Below are positions 27,615 to 38,021 of a DNA stretch of 64,000 nt, one piece after another; positions within the stretch are counted from its first letter, which is position 1, and the number at the start of each line of letters is the position of its first letter. Position numbers and translations under genes: made by a program. The stretch covers positions 176,763 through 240,762 of the forward strand of contig NZ_HG326655.1 of the NCBI RefSeq assembly GCF_000308295.2. The letters run 5' to 3'. The notes beneath the pieces were generated by a model. It was not told the origin of the DNA, ran no database searches, and was given only the letters and a program-made list of their open reading frames with translations. The DNA is from Afipia birgiae 34632. GTDB lineage: Bacteria; Pseudomonadota; Alphaproteobacteria; Rhizobiales; Xanthobacteraceae.

Positions 27615-29549
27615 ATGAGCGCCCTCATGAACATCGCTGTATCCCAGGCTTCCCTCGCACCCGCGCCGAACGGCGTGATCGCCCGCCCGCAGGTCCGCAT
27701 CGTCATCGTCGGCCATGTCGATCATGGCAAGTCGACGCTGGTCGGCCGCCTGCTGCATGAAACCGGCAGCCTCCCGGACGGCAAGCTGGAAATGCTGCAG
27801 GCCGTCAGCGCGCGGCGCGGCATGCCGTTCGAATGGTCGTTCCTGCTCGATGCGCTGCAGACCGAGCGCGACCAGGGCATCACCATCGACACCACGCAGA
27901 TCCGCTTCCGCACGCCGTCGCGCGACGTCGTTCTGATCGACGCGCCCGGCCATGCGGAGTTTCTGCGCAACATGATCACCGGCGCGTCGCAAGCCGACGG
28001 CGCGATCCTGATTATCGATGCGCTGGAAGGCGTGCGCGACCAGACCCGGCGTCACGGCTATCTGCTGCACCTGCTCGGCGTGAAGCAGGTCGCCGTCGTG
28101 GTCAACAAGATGGACCGCGTCGATTACAGCGCGACGCGTTTCAAGGAGATCAGCGACGAGATTTCGGCACATCTGATCGGCCTCGGTGTTACCCCGACCG
28201 CCATCGTTCCGATTTCCGCGCGCGATGGCGACGGCGTCACCGAACGCACGGCCAACATCAACTGGTACAGCGGCCCGACCGTGGTCGAGGCCATCGATGC
28301 ACTGACCCCGGCGCGTGCGCTAGACGAACTGGCGCTGCGACTGCCGGTGCAGGCGATCTACAAGTTCGACGACCGCCGCATCGTCGCGGGCCGCGTCGAA
28401 TCCGGCAACATCGGCACCGGCGATGAAATCGTGATCATGCCGACCGGCAAGGTGGCCAAGGTGAAGTCGGTCGAAAGCTGGCCACAAACACCGGTCTTCG
28501 GTCGGCAAGGCGCGGGCCGTTCGGTCGGCATCACGCTCGACCGCGAACTGTTTCTGGAACGCGGCGACATCATCGCCCACGTCAAGGCCGCGCCGCGCGA
28601 CACCCGCCGCCTTCGCGCCCGCATCTTCTGGCTGCACGACACGCCGTTGAAAGCCGGCGCATCGGTTCTGGTGCGGCTCGGCACCATGGAAACCCGCGCC
28701 TCGATCGTCGCCATCGACAAGGCGGTCGATCCCGGCGAGCTTGAAAGCGTCGCCACTGCTGCCATCGGGCGCAACCATGTCGGCGAAATCGACATTTCAC
28801 TGGCGAAACCTGTCGCTGCCGATCCCTATACCGACAATCCGCGCACCGGGCGTCTCGTCATCGAAGTCAACGGCCGGATCGCCGGCGGCGGTCTCGTGCT
28901 GAGCGTCGATTCAGGCCAGCGCGCCATTCCTATCGACATCGTCCCGGTCGAGTCCGCGCTGCGCTCGGACGAACGCTCGGCGCGTTACGGCCATGGCGGC
29001 GCCGTGGTCTGGCTGACCGGCCTGCCCGGCTCGGGAAAATCCACATTGGCGCGCGCGCTGGAGCGCAAGCTGTTTACGCGTGGCGGCTCGCCGCTGCTTC
29101 TTGATGGCGACACCCTGCGCGCCGGACTCAACGGCGATCTCGGCTTCTCACCGAAGGATCGCGCCGAAAATATCCGCCGTCTCGCCGAGATGGCGACGCA
29201 TCTCGCGCGCAATGGTCATATCGCCGTTGTCGCAGCTGTCTCACCGTCCAGCGACGACCGCGCGCAGGCCCGCCGGATCGCCGGTGATCTGTTCCGCGAA
29301 ATCTATGTGGCGACCCCCGCCGAGGTTTGCGAAAGCCGCGATCCGAAAGGCCATTACGCCAAGGCGCGCGCGGGAAATCTGCCGAGCTTCACCGGCATCG
29401 CCAACGACTATCAGCCGCCGGCCAATGCCGAGCTGACCATCGACACCTCGACGCGTTCGGTCGCCGATGGGGCCGACGAGATCGAGCGATTACTGGCTAC
29501 TACCGGCGTGCTGTTCGGCGAACTGAACGACCTCGCGGCCAACATCTAA
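27615..29549 (+). CDS. cysNC: Bifunctional sulfate adenylyltransferase subunit 1 / adenylylsulfate kinase
   Basis: A 644-residue fusion. The N-terminal GTPase of the EF-Tu type has GHVDHGKST (about 33-41), DAPGH and NKMD motifs; it drives APS formation with CysD. The C-terminal APS kinase domain starts near 455 ([19 protein letters not shown]), with [16 protein letters not shown] and ICRD-like loops, making PAPS. The CysN-CysC fusion is the NodQ architecture known from rhizobia. In this window cysH looks APS-specific, so the PAPS made here may serve sulfotransferases. Confidence 0.93.
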   Translation: MSALMNIAVSQASLAPAPNGVIARPQVRIVIVGHVDHGKSTLVGRLLHETGSLPDGKLEMLQAVSARRGMPFEWSFLLDALQTERDQGITIDTTQIRFRTPSRDVVLIDAPGHAEFLRNMITGASQADGAILIIDALEGVRDQTRRHGYLLHLLGVKQVAVVVNKMDRVDYSATRFKEISDEISAHLIGLGVTPTAIVPISARDGDGVTERTANINWYSGPTVVEAIDALTPARALDELALRLPVQAIYKFDDRRIVAGRVESGNIGTGDEIVIMPTGKVAKVKSVESWPQTPVFGRQGAGRSVGITLDRELFLERGDIIAHVKAAPRDTRRLRARIFWLHDTPLKAGASVLVRLGTMETRASIVAIDKAVDPGELESVATAAIGRNHVGEIDISLAKPVAADPYTDNPRTGRLVIEVNGRIAGGGLVLSVDSGQRAIPIDIVPVESALRSDERSARYGHGGAVVWLTGLPGSGKSTLARALERKLFTRGGSPLLLDGDTLRAGLNGDLGFSPKDRAENIRRLAEMATHLARNGHIAVVAAVSPSSDDRAQARRIAGDLFREIYVATPAEVCESRDPKGHYAKARAGNLPSFTGIANDYQPPANAELTIDTSTRSVADGADEIERLLATTGVLFGELNDLAANI

Positions 29550-29573
29550 GTCCGAATCCACAGGAGAGATACC

Positions 29574-30578
29574 TTGCGCAAGATTCTCATCGCCCTCGCC
29601 GCCAGTGTTGGCATCGCCTCATCCGCGCAGGCGCAGACGCCGAACACGCTGCTCAACGTGTCCTACGACATCTCGCGCGAGCTCTATGCCGCGATCAATG
29701 TTGAGTTCGCCAAGCAGTGGAAGACCAAAACCGGCCAGGACGTCACCATCAACCAGTCGCACAATGGTTCGTCGCGTCAGGCGCGCTCCATCCTTGAAGG
29801 ACTCGAAGCCGACGTCGTGACCTTCAATCAGGTGACCGACGTGCAGGTGCTGGCCGACAAGGGCAGGCTGATCCCGGCCGACTGGCAAACGCGGCTGCCG
29901 AACAATTCCTCGCCGTACTATTCACTCCCCGCGTTCCTGGTTCGCGCGGGCAATCCGAAGAACATCAAGGACTGGGACGACCTGGTCCGTTCCGACGTGA
30001 AGGTGATCTTCCCGAACCCGAAGACCTCGGGCAACGCGCGCTACACTTATCTGGCGGCCTACGCTTACGCCAAGAGCAAGTATGACAGTACCGAGAAGGC
30101 CGACGAATTCGTAAAGAAGCTGTTCGCCAACGTGCCGGTGTTCGACACCGGCGGCCGCGCCGCGACCACGACCTTCGTGGAGCGTCAGACCGGCGACGTG
30201 CTGATCACCTTCGAGGCCGAGACCAACGGCATCCGGGACATTGCTGGCGCCGACAAGTATCAGGTCGTCGTGCCTTCGCAGAGCCTGCTGGCGGAATTCC
30301 CGGTGTCCGTGGTCGACAAATACGCCGACAAGCACGGCACGCAGGCGCTCGCCAAGGCCTATCTTGAGTATCTCTACTCGCCGGGGGGCCAGACCATCCT
30401 CGCGCAGCAGTACAACCGCGTGAATGACAAGGCCGTGGCCGAGAAGTTCAAGGACAAGTTCCCCGCGGTGAAGCTCGTGACTATCGAGAAGGAGTTCGGC
30501 GGCTGGGACAAGGTCAATGCCGAGCACCTCAATCCCGGTGCGAAGCTGGACCAGTTGTTCGGCGGCGCGAACAGGTAA
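29574..30578 (+). CDS. sbp2: Second periplasmic sulfate-binding protein
   Basis: 334 residues from a TTG start with a good ribosome site (CAGGAGAG) 9 bases before. Signal peptide to QAQ. Family segments LLNVSYDISRELY, NQSHNGSSRQARSILEGL and NPKTSGNARYTYLAAYAYA parallel those of the first copy at 20653-21657. It follows cysNC by 24 bases and is followed by its own cysT and cysW. Confidence 0.92.
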   Translation: MRKILIALAASVGIASSAQAQTPNTLLNVSYDISRELYAAINVEFAKQWKTKTGQDVTINQSHNGSSRQARSILEGLEADVVTFNQVTDVQVLADKGRLIPADWQTRLPNNSSPYYSLPAFLVRAGNPKNIKDWDDLVRSDVKVIFPNPKTSGNARYTYLAAYAYAKSKYDSTEKADEFVKKLFANVPVFDTGGRAATTTFVERQTGDVLITFEAETNGIRDIAGADKYQVVVPSQSLLAEFPVSVVDKYADKHGTQALAKAYLEYLYSPGGQTILAQQYNRVNDKAVAEKFKDKFPAVKLVTIEKEFGGWDKVNAEHLNPGAKLDQLFGGANR

Positions 30579-30589
30579 GGCGACCGTTT

Positions 30590-30703
30590 CGTCATTACGA
30601 GCCAACGGGTCCGCGCAAAGCGCGGCCCGATGACAGGCTCCGCGAAGCAATCCATTCTTGCAAAAAGTTGGATTGCTTCGTCGCTTCGCTCCTCGCAATG
30701 GCG
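30590..30703. repeat. Dispersed palindromic repeat between sbp2 and cysT2
   Basis: Left arm begins CGTCATTACGAGC, right arm ends TCCTCGCAATGGCG. Inside lie GCGCAAAGCGC and the pair GAAGCAATCCA / TGGATTGCTTC. It is a known type of intergenic element in this bacterial group. It covers the first ATG of the downstream frame. Confidence 0.75.
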
Positions 30704-31573
30704 AGGAAGGATCGCTCTCTCCATTCCAGAAGTGGACGTTTTGATTTGCGACGCCGGGTCATCCCAGGTTTCGGACTGGCACTGGGGACGACCGTCCTCT
30801 ATCTCGGCGCAATCGTGTTGTTGCCGCTCTGTGCACTGCTGCTGAAAGCATCGGGCATTGGCCTCACACAATTCTGGGACATTCTCTCTTCGCCGCGCAC
30901 GCTGTCGGCCATTCGCGTCACCCTGAGCACCGCGTTCGCAGCGACCCTCTTCAACGCCATCTATGGCCTGCTGCTGGCCTGGGTATTGGCGCGCTACAGT
31001 TTTCCCGGCAAACGCATTCTCGACGCGCTGGTCGATGTCCCGTTCGCGCTGCCGACTGCTGTGGCAGGCCTCGCGCTCACCGCGCTGTTCGCCAAGAACG
31101 GCTGGTTCGGCGCGCCGCTCGACAAGATCGGAATTGCGGTCGCCTACACGCCGCTCGGCATCGCCCTCGCCATGGCCTTCACCAGTATTCCCTTCGTGGT
31201 GCGGACCGTGCAACCCGTGATCGAGGATCTCGGCTCGGAGGTCGAGGAAGCCGGACGCTCGCTCGGCGCCAGCGATGTCCAGATCCTGTGGAAGATCATC
31301 TTTCCTGCGATCTTCCCGGCTTTCCTTGCGGGATGTTCACTGTCCTTCGCGCGCAACCTCGGCGAATTCGGCGCGGTGATCTTCATCGCCGGCAACCAGC
31401 CGATGAAAACCGAAATCGTCGCACTGCTGACCTATATCCGGCTCGAGGAATACAACTACGAGGCGGCAGCCGCGATTTCGGCGGTAATGCTGCTGATGGC
31501 ATTCGCGATGCTGATCGTCACCAATGCCGTGCAGACCTGGCACCTGCGTTACGTCGGCCGCGGAGAAGTATGA
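30698..31573 (+). CDS. cysT2: Second sulfate ABC permease CysT
   Basis: About 291 residues if the ATG at 30698 is used, but that ATG lies in the dispersed repeat and has no ribosome site. A TTG at 30746 (giving RRRVIPGFGLALGTT) matches the family start better. Six helices, VPFALPTAVAGLALTALFA, EAA loop VEEAGRSLGASDVQILWKII. It overlaps cysW2 by 4 bases (ATGA). Same transport role as the copy at 19784-20626. Confidence 0.9.
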   Translation: MARKDRSLHSRSGRFDLRRRVIPGFGLALGTTVLYLGAIVLLPLCALLLKASGIGLTQFWDILSSPRTLSAIRVTLSTAFAATLFNAIYGLLLAWVLARYSFPGKRILDALVDVPFALPTAVAGLALTALFAKNGWFGAPLDKIGIAVAYTPLGIALAMAFTSIPFVVRTVQPVIEDLGSEVEEAGRSLGASDVQILWKIIFPAIFPAFLAGCSLSFARNLGEFGAVIFIAGNQPMKTEIVALLTYIRLEEYNYEAAAAISAVMLLMAFAMLIVTNAVQTWHLRYVGRGEV

Positions 31574-32451
31574 TGTCCATTGCATCGGAGCGCGACAGCG
31601 AGCAGGCCGAATGGATGCACCATCCGGTCGGCGGCGGTATCGTCACCCGGCGGATCGTACTGTGGACCGTGCTGGTGCTAACCGCTCTGTTTCTGGTTGC
31701 ACCGCTGGTGCTGATCGTCACGTCGGGCCTGTCATCTGGCGTCGGCGTTTTCATGCGAAATCTCACCGAGCCCGCGACGCTGCACGCGATCTGGCTCACG
31801 CTGCTGACGGCGCTGGTGGTCGTGCCCATCAATATCCTGTTCGGATTGGCGGCTGCGTGGACGGTGACCAAGTTCGATTTCAGAGGCAGGACGCTGCTGA
31901 TCGCGCTGATCGAACTGCCCTATTCGATTTCACCGATCGTCGCCGGTGTCGCTTATCTGTTCGTCTACGGCTCGCAAGGCCTGTTCGGTCCGCTGCTCGA
32001 CACTCTCGGCATCAAGGTGATGTTCGCGCTGCCGGCGATTTTTCTCGCGAGCCTGTTCGTCACCGCGCCGTTCGTTGCCCGAGAGCTGATTCCGCTGATG
32101 CAGGTGCAGGGCACCGACGAGGAGGAAGCCGCAGTGACGCTCGGCGCGGGCGGCTTCACCACGTTCTGGCGGGTCACGCTGCCGAACGTGAAATGGGCCG
32201 TGGTCTACGGCGCAATTCTGTGCAACGCGCGCGTGATGGGCGAATTCGGTGCAGTATCGGTGGTGTCCGGGAACATCCGAGGCCAGACCACCACGCTGCC
32301 GCTGCAGATCGAACTGCTCTATCAGGACTACAATGTCGTCGGCGCCTTCGCCGCCGCGACGGTGCTGACCGCGGTCGCCCTGATCACGATCCTGATCAAG
32401 GTCACGCTCGAGCGATTTGGCGAAGTACCGCAGAGCGGAACTGGTCACTAG
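31570..32451 (+). CDS. cysW2: Second sulfate ABC permease CysW
   Basis: 293 residues from ATG 31570 (a second ATG follows at once, 31573). Six helices, with FDFRGRTLLIALIELPYSIS and the EAA loop EEEAAVTLGAGGFTTFWRV. The frame upstream of 31570 is open but lies inside cysT2 and is not used. No cysA follows: the next gene is malate synthase. This permease pair must borrow an ATPase, most simply CysA from 17870-18919. Confidence 0.92.
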   Translation: MMSIASERDSEQAEWMHHPVGGGIVTRRIVLWTVLVLTALFLVAPLVLIVTSGLSSGVGVFMRNLTEPATLHAIWLTLLTALVVVPINILFGLAAAWTVTKFDFRGRTLLIALIELPYSISPIVAGVAYLFVYGSQGLFGPLLDTLGIKVMFALPAIFLASLFVTAPFVARELIPLMQVQGTDEEEAAVTLGAGGFTTFWRVTLPNVKWAVVYGAILCNARVMGEFGAVSVVSGNIRGQTTTLPLQIELLYQDYNVVGAFAAATVLTAVALITILIKVTLERFGEVPQSGTGH

Positions 32452-32660
32452 CGGCGGCTGAATTATGCTGAGAAATCAGCCGTAGGATAGCCTCGGCAAG
32501 GGCGGTGGTATACGCCTTTCGGACCAGGGGAAGGGCCTTCTCATAGGCCTGACTTTGGCGCTAAAACCCCTCCGCACCAAAGCCGCTTCCAGCGGCAATC
32601 ACCATTCATCCTGAAGCCCTGAGACGGCGCCGTTTTTCGCTGTTTTCCGTGAGATTTATC

Positions 32661-34823
32661 ATGAAACGTATCGACGCCAGCGGTTTGAAGATCGCGCCTG
32701 TCCTGTTCGACTTTGTTGCCAAGGAAGCGACCGCTGGAACCGGCATCGCGCCCGACGCCTTCTGGGCGGACCTCGCCGCGATCGTCAAGGATCTCGCGCC
32801 GCGGACGCGCGACCTGCTCGCCACCCGCGATGCGCTGCAGGCCAAGATCGACGACTGGCACAAGGCGAACAAGGGCAACGCGTTCAACATGGACGCCTAC
32901 ACCGCATTCCTGAAGGAGATCGGCTACCTGCTACCGGAGCCTCCTGCCAAGGAAGTGCAGACCGCGAATGTCGACGAAGAACTCGCCAGCATGTTCGGGC
33001 CGCAGCTTGTTGTGCCGCTGACCAATGCGCGTTATTCGCTGAACGCAGCGAACGCGCGCTGGGGCAGCCTCTATGACGCGCTCTACGGCACCGATGCGAT
33101 TCCGCACGATCCGTCGGAAACCGGCAAGGGCTACAACAAGGCGCGCGGCGACAAGGTCATCGCCAAGGCCAAGACATTTCTGGATCAGGCTGTCCCGCTC
33201 GCAACCGGCAACCACAGCGACGTCACCGCCTATCACATCGAGTACGGCCAACTCGCTGCCAAGCTCAAGAGCGGCAACGCCACGGCTCTCAAGAGCAAGG
33301 CCCAGCTCGTTGGCTATCAGGGCGATGCCGCCTCTCCGACCTCGATCCTGCTGGTCAACAACGGCATGCACATCGATGTGCAGATCAATCGCAATAGCCC
33401 GATTGGCAAGGACGATCCTGCCGGCGTCGCCGACATGATCCTGGAATCCGCGGTCTCGACCATTCTCGACATGGAAGACTCGGTTGCCGCCGTCGACGCC
33501 GACGACAAGGTTCTGGTCTACCGCAACGTGCTCGGCCTGATGAACGGCACGCTGTCGGCAGATTTCGAGAAGGGCGGCAAGTCACTGACCCGCACGCTCA
33601 ACGCCGACCGCACCTACACGGCGGCGGACGAGAAGGGCAAGGTGACCCTGCACGGCCGCAGCATGATGCTGATCCGCAACGTCGGCCATCACATGTACAC
33701 CGACGCCGTGCTCGACAGCGAGGGCCAGGAAATTCCGGAAGGTATTCTCGATGCCGCCGTGACCGGTCTGCTCGCGCTTCACGACCTGCAGGGCAAGACC
33801 AAGTTCAAGAACAGCCGCGCCGGCTCGGTCTACATCGTCAAGCCGAAGATGCACGGCCCGGATGAAGTCGCTCTGACGGTCGACCTGTTCGGCCGCGTCG
33901 AGAAGATGCTGTCGATGGCCCCCAACACCATGAAGGTCGGCATTATGGACGAAGAGCGCCGCACCACGGTGAACCTCCAGGCCTGCATCCAGAATGCAGC
34001 TCAGCGCATCTGCTTCATCAACACGGGATTTTTGGATCGCACCGGCGACGAAATCCATACGTCGATGGAAGCGGGTCCGATGATCCGCAAGAACGACATG
34101 AAGGCGCAACCCTGGATCAAGGCCTACGAGGACTGGAACGTCGACATCGGTCTGGCCAACGGCCTGCCGGGTCACGCGCAGGTCGGCAAGGGCATGTGGG
34201 CGGCTCCCGACAAGATGGCCGACATGCTGGCGCAGAAGATCGCGCATCCGCAGGCCGGCGCATCCACCGCGTGGGTGCCCTCCCCGACCGCCGCGACGCT
34301 GCATGCGCTGCATTATCATCAGGTCGATGTCGGCGCGCGGCAGAAGGAACTGAAGATCCGCCCGAAGGCGAAGCTCTCGGACATTCTGACGGTCCCGGTG
34401 TCGCAGTCGAACTGGGCACCGGATGACGTCAAGCAGGAGATCGACAACAACTGCCAGGGCATTCTCGGCTACGTCGTGCGCTGGATCGATCAGGGCGTCG
34501 GCTGCTCCAAGGTGCCGGACATTCACGATGTCGGCCTGATGGAAGACCGCGCCACGCTGCGTATTTCGGCGCAGCATCTCGCCAATTGGTTGCATCAGGG
34601 CGTCGTTACCAACGATCAGGTGATGGAATCGCTGAAGCGCATGGCGGCGATCGTGGACAAGCAGAACGCTGGCGATGCGCTCTACAAGCCGATGGCGCCG
34701 AAGTTCGACGGCGTCGCGTTCAAGGCCGCCTGCGACCTGATCTTCAAGGGCCGCGAGCAGCCGAACGGTTACACCGAGTTCATCCTGCACGCCCGCCGCA
34801 AGGAAGCGAAACTCGCGGGCTGA
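32661..34823 (+). CDS. glcB: Malate synthase G
   Basis: About 720 residues from the ATG at 32661 (a GTG at 32649 would add four). Condenses glyoxylate with acetyl-CoA to malate, the second step of the glyoxylate bypass. Length and motifs fit isoform [16 protein letters not shown]-type acidic segment ([17 protein letters not shown]), [23 protein letters not shown] and [11 protein letters not shown]-like ([15 protein letters not shown]). No isocitrate lyase is adjacent. A strong terminator follows. Confidence 0.95.
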   Translation: MKRIDASGLKIAPVLFDFVAKEATAGTGIAPDAFWADLAAIVKDLAPRTRDLLATRDALQAKIDDWHKANKGNAFNMDAYTAFLKEIGYLLPEPPAKEVQTANVDEELASMFGPQLVVPLTNARYSLNAANARWGSLYDALYGTDAIPHDPSETGKGYNKARGDKVIAKAKTFLDQAVPLATGNHSDVTAYHIEYGQLAAKLKSGNATALKSKAQLVGYQGDAASPTSILLVNNGMHIDVQINRNSPIGKDDPAGVADMILESAVSTILDMEDSVAAVDADDKVLVYRNVLGLMNGTLSADFEKGGKSLTRTLNADRTYTAADEKGKVTLHGRSMMLIRNVGHHMYTDAVLDSEGQEIPEGILDAAVTGLLALHDLQGKTKFKNSRAGSVYIVKPKMHGPDEVALTVDLFGRVEKMLSMAPNTMKVGIMDEERRTTVNLQACIQNAAQRICFINTGFLDRTGDEIHTSMEAGPMIRKNDMKAQPWIKAYEDWNVDIGLANGLPGHAQVGKGMWAAPDKMADMLAQKIAHPQAGASTAWVPSPTAATLHALHYHQVDVGARQKELKIRPKAKLSDILTVPVSQSNWAPDDVKQEIDNNCQGILGYVVRWIDQGVGCSKVPDIHDVGLMEDRATLRISAQHLANWLHQGVVTNDQVMESLKRMAAIVDKQNAGDALYKPMAPKFDGVAFKAACDLIFKGREQPNGYTEFILHARRKEAKLAG

Positions 34824-34844
34824 CAACACGACAGATTCGTGACG

Positions 34845-34872
34845 AAACCCCGGCGCTTGCGCCGGGGTTTTT
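34845..34872 (+). terminator. Rho-independent terminator after glcB
   Basis: AAACCCCGGCGC-ttgc-GCCGGGGTTTTT: an 8-base GC stem with preceding A and following T runs. Confidence 0.88.
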
Positions 34873-35000
34873 GTTTGAGCGGCATCCTCATGCCACGGCC
34901 TTTTAAGGTTTACGCCATCTTAACAGCGCGTCGTGAATGATCGATTCGGTGGCAGACCACGCGTCTGATCCACACTGATGATCCCGCCCTTCCTGCGCGA

Positions 35001-36704
35001 ATGCAGGTTTTCAAAACAAGGAAGAAGAAATCGATGCGTGCATCGCTTGCTACGAAGTTGTCTTCTATGGTCGCTATCGGATTGGCCGCAGTCACCGGCG
35101 CCAGTCTCTGGCTAGCCGACGCCAGCATTGAATCTGAACGCCAAGCGGTCGCGCGGCAGGCTGAATTCAAGCAGCTCGGCGACGATCTCGCCACCGGCTC
35201 CGACCTGCTGACCAACGAAGCGCGCCGATACACCATCTTCGGAGAGAAAAAGCATTACGACGCCTACTGGCGCGAGGTAAACCAAACCAAGACACGCGAT
35301 CGCGTCGTTCAGCGCCTGACCCAGCTCGGCGCTCCAAAGGCAGAACTGGATCTGATCGAAAAGGCCAAGGCCAGCTCGGACGCGCTCATCAAGATCGAAG
35401 AAGCGGCTATCGCTGCTGTGCAGAAAGGCGATCTCGAGCAGGCCCGCAAACTGATGTTCGACGCGAACTATGATCGCAACAAGGCTGTGATCTTGCAGCC
35501 GCTCGACGAATTCCAGAGCAAGATGAACACCCGCGCCCGGCTGGAGGCGGAAAGTGCGCAATCCCGCGCGCGCTGGATGGGTAACATCGCGGAGATGATG
35601 ACAATCCTGTCGGCCATCACCTTCATCGCGATTCTCTATTTCGTTTTCAGCCGTCGCGTGGTCGCCCCGTTGACGCAGCTCGGCGCAGTCGTAACGCGCC
35701 TTGCCGAGCAGGATTACAAGGCTGAGGTGCCGAATATCGACCGGCAGGACGAGATCGGCGACATGGCCCGCGCGGTGCAGATCTTCAAGCAGAACGGCAT
35801 CGAGCGTGAGAGGCTGGAAGCCGAACAGCTCAATGAACGCTCCGCCAAGGAACGTCGCGCTGCGCAGATGGAGCGACTGACTCTGGAATTCGAGACCAAG
35901 GTCGGCAATCTCGTTCAACTCCTGTCAACGGCGTCGAGCGACATGCAGATGACCGCCCAGTCGATGTCGGCGACGGCCGAAGAGACCAACCAGCAGTCGA
36001 CCGCCGTCGCCTCCGCTGCCGAAACGGCATCGCTGAACGTCGAGTCGGTTGCCGCAGCGGCGGAAGAGCTGTCGTCGTCGATCGGGGAAATCAGCCGTCA
36101 GGTCACCCAGTCGGCAACCATCGCAAGCACCGCGGTGGCTGACGCCAAGCGCACCGACCAGACCGTTCAGGCACTGGCCGAAGGCGCCCAGAAGATCGGA
36201 GAAGTGGTCACGCTGATCCAGACGATCGCATCTCAGACCAACCTGCTCGCACTCAACGCCACAATCGAAGCGGCACGCGCCGGTGACGCGGGACGCGGGT
36301 TTGCCGTTGTTGCAACCGAAGTGAAGAGCCTCGCCACCCAGACCGCCCAGGCAACAGAGGAGATTTCAGCGCTTGTGAACCAGATCCAGATCGCGACGCG
36401 CGATGCGGTCGCGGCAGTCCAGGGCATCGGCACGACGATTGACGACATCAGCAAAATCTCCGCCGCCATCGCTGCCGCTGTGGAGGAACAATCCGTCGCC
36501 ACCAAGGAAATTGCGCAGAACGTTCAACTCGCCTCCGCCGGCACCGCCGAAGTCACCGCCAACATCGGCGGCGTGCGACAGGCTGCAACCGACACCGGTT
36601 CTGCGGCCGAAAAGGTGCTCGGCGCAGCCGGACGATTGTCGCAGCAGTCGGATGAGTTGCAAACCGAAGTCCGCGTGTTCCTTGGCAACGTGAAGGCTGC
36701 CTAG
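35001..36704 (+). CDS. Methyl-accepting chemotaxis protein
   Basis: A 567-residue receptor. TM1 about residues 18-38, a periplasmic helical sensing region about 40-190, TM2 about 195-218 ([18 protein letters not shown]), then a HAMP linker and a long signalling coiled coil. The hairpin tip carries [20 protein letters not shown] and [13 protein letters not shown], which bind CheA/CheW. No pentapeptide tether at the C-terminus. An alternative start is the ATG at 35034. No che genes are nearby. Confidence 0.92.
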   Translation: MQVFKTRKKKSMRASLATKLSSMVAIGLAAVTGASLWLADASIESERQAVARQAEFKQLGDDLATGSDLLTNEARRYTIFGEKKHYDAYWREVNQTKTRDRVVQRLTQLGAPKAELDLIEKAKASSDALIKIEEAAIAAVQKGDLEQARKLMFDANYDRNKAVILQPLDEFQSKMNTRARLEAESAQSRARWMGNIAEMMTILSAITFIAILYFVFSRRVVAPLTQLGAVVTRLAEQDYKAEVPNIDRQDEIGDMARAVQIFKQNGIERERLEAEQLNERSAKERRAAQMERLTLEFETKVGNLVQLLSTASSDMQMTAQSMSATAEETNQQSTAVASAAETASLNVESVAAAAEELSSSIGEISRQVTQSATIASTAVADAKRTDQTVQALAEGAQKIGEVVTLIQTIASQTNLLALNATIEAARAGDAGRGFAVVATEVKSLATQTAQATEEISALVNQIQIATRDAVAAVQGIGTTIDDISKISAAIAAAVEEQSVATKEIAQNVQLASAGTAEVTANIGGVRQAATDTGSAAEKVLGAAGRLSQQSDELQTEVRVFLGNVKAA

Positions 36705-36707
36705 CAG

Positions 36708-36732
36708 GGAACGATCGCGGGGTCGCATCGTT
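36708..36732 (+). promoter_or_regulatory. EcfG-type promoter before csbD-like gene
   Basis: Perfect GGAAC-N16-CGTT, 30 bases before the start codon of the CsbD-like protein. Confidence 0.8.
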
Positions 36733-36761
36733 ATCGATCATTCTTACACAGGAGATGATCG

Positions 36762-36962
36762 ATGGATTGGAACCGCGTTGAAGGTAACTGGAAGCAGTTC
36801 AAGGGTGCTGCGAAGGAAAAATGGGGCAAGCTGACCGATGACGATCTCGATGTCATCGAAGGCCGCCGCGAGCAGCTCGAAGGCAAGCTCCAGCAGCGCT
36901 ACGGATTCGCCAAGGATCAGATCCACAAGGATGTGGACGACTGGTTCAAGACTCTGAAGTAA
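36762..36962 (+). CDS. CsbD family stress protein
   Basis: A 66-residue, charged, helical protein (MDWNRVEGNWKQFKGAAKEK, ending DVDDWFKTLK) matching the full CsbD family. CsbD of Bacillus subtilis belongs to the general stress regulon; the molecular function is unknown. Here the gene has a perfect EcfG promoter and its own terminator, so it is a one-gene stress unit. Confidence 0.93.
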   Translation: MDWNRVEGNWKQFKGAAKEKWGKLTDDDLDVIEGRREQLEGKLQQRYGFAKDQIHKDVDDWFKTLK

Positions 36963-36972
36963 CCGCTCAATG

Positions 36973-37000
36973 AAAAGCCCCGGCAACGCCGGGGCTTTTT
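36973..37000 (+). terminator. Rho-independent terminator after csbD-like gene
   Basis: AAAAGCCCCGGC-aac-GCCGGGGCTTTTT, stem of 12 paired bases with A/T flanks. Confidence 0.9.
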
Positions 37001-37037
37001 GTTTGTGGCGCCAACTCCCTCCCGAAGCGCGCCTGCG

Positions 37038-37199
37038 CTAGAACACTGCGAGATATTTCAGGATCGAAATGATGCCGATAATGATGACGATAGCGCGGAC
37101 GATCTGCTTCGCGCGGCCGTCGATCGGCAGCAGATTGACGAGATAGAGAACCAGAATAACGACGAGGAACGTAATCAGAACGCTGATAAGCAAAGACAT
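37038..37199 (-). CDS. Thivi_2564-type small membrane protein
   Basis: A 53-residue protein: MSLLISVLITFLVVILVLYL, then VNLLPIDGRAKQIVRAIVII and a last helix ending LKYLAVF. Two transmembrane helices flank a short PIDGRAKQI loop, the pattern of the Thivi_2564 family. The ribosome site GAGGGG lies 5 bases before the ATG, and a perfect EcfG promoter lies 62 bases upstream. Function unknown; a stress-induced inner-membrane protein is likely. Confidence 0.85.
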   Translation of the reverse strand: MSLLISVLITFLVVILVLYLVNLLPIDGRAKQIVRAIVIIIGIISILKYLAVF

Positions 37200-37260
37200 G
37201 GTGACCCCTCATGCAATCGAAAGCAGGGAGCGAGAAGCTCGTCCCGTATCCCTGCAGTCC

Positions 37261-37285
37261 AACGATCCCATGGGGGATTGGTTCC
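37261..37285 (-). promoter_or_regulatory. EcfG-type promoter before the Thivi_2564-type gene
   Basis: Minus strand GGAAC-N16-CGTT, perfect, ending 62 bases before the start codon at 37199. Confidence 0.78.
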
Positions 37286-37315
37286 CATCCGGGAACAGAG
37301 ATCACATCGCTCGTG

Positions 37316-37969
37316 TTACTGCGTCGCAATGACCGGGAGCCGCTCGAATTTCGCACGAACCGATTTCGGCGCTGGCGTGAAATTGAGCGCAGCGCTGCGG
37401 CGGCTGCTCCCCGCGATCATCAATCCATCCGCGCCGGCCACGATATCACCCTTGCGCAGGGTCGGATCGTCTTCAATCTTGACCGAGGCCAGGCCCGCCG
37501 GGTCCTTGCCATTGCAGGTGCAGCCGGCGATCAATTCCTTGCGGTAACGAAATGCATTCGGAAGATCCGAGTACGATTTTCCGGTATCGCTCGATGCGTC
37601 TTCGATCGAGCCGCCGTGAAAGATTTTCGTTTCGGTGGCCGGACAAAAGCTCTTGCAGGCCTCCGCCTTGGTCTGTCCATCCGATGCGACCACCGGGAAA
37701 TAGCGCCCGTCGCAGGTGCGCACGCAGTAAGTGGTCGAACCGCCGTAGCTGCCGCCATAGATGTTGACCCGCCTGTTCGGCGGCGGCGCATCACCGAAGT
37801 CAGTCGAGAACGGCATTGAGACGGCCGGCGCAGGCGCGCTTCCAAAGCTGCCGAAGAACGAGGAGAAGAAGTCGCGGGCATGCGCAGACGAAGCTCCGGC
37901 CGAAGCCGTGACAAGCGCGATCACGACGGCAACGGCCGTCGACCGGCGATACAACTTGAACTGACGCAT
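37316..37969 (-). CDS. DUF2865 periplasmic protein
   Basis: About 217 residues from the ATG at 37969 (frame open 8 residues further). Signal peptide to AHA. The core TYCVRTCDGRYFPVVASDGQ, ACKSFCPATETKIFHGGSIED and AGCTCNGKDPAGLA carries six conserved Cys, likely disulfides, and defines DUF2865, an alphaproteobacterial family of unknown role. No EcfG site is seen before it. Confidence 0.87.
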   Translation of the reverse strand: MRQFKLYRRSTAVAVVIALVTASAGASSAHARDFFSSFFGSFGSAPAPAVSMPFSTDFGDAPPPNRRVNIYGGSYGGSTTYCVRTCDGRYFPVVASDGQTKAEACKSFCPATETKIFHGGSIEDASSDTGKSYSDLPNAFRYRKELIAGCTCNGKDPAGLASVKIEDDPTLRKGDIVAGADGLMIAGSSRRSAALNFTPAPKSVRAKFERLPVIATQ

Positions 37970-38021
37970 GATGCCCTCTTCAACCTGGTTCATCCGCTAC
38001 ACAGCTCCTTCAAATTTTCAC

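Noticed and set aside
31288-31569. Longer cysW2 frame starting inside cysT2
   Set aside because: The family N-terminus and ATGA overlap put the start at 31570.
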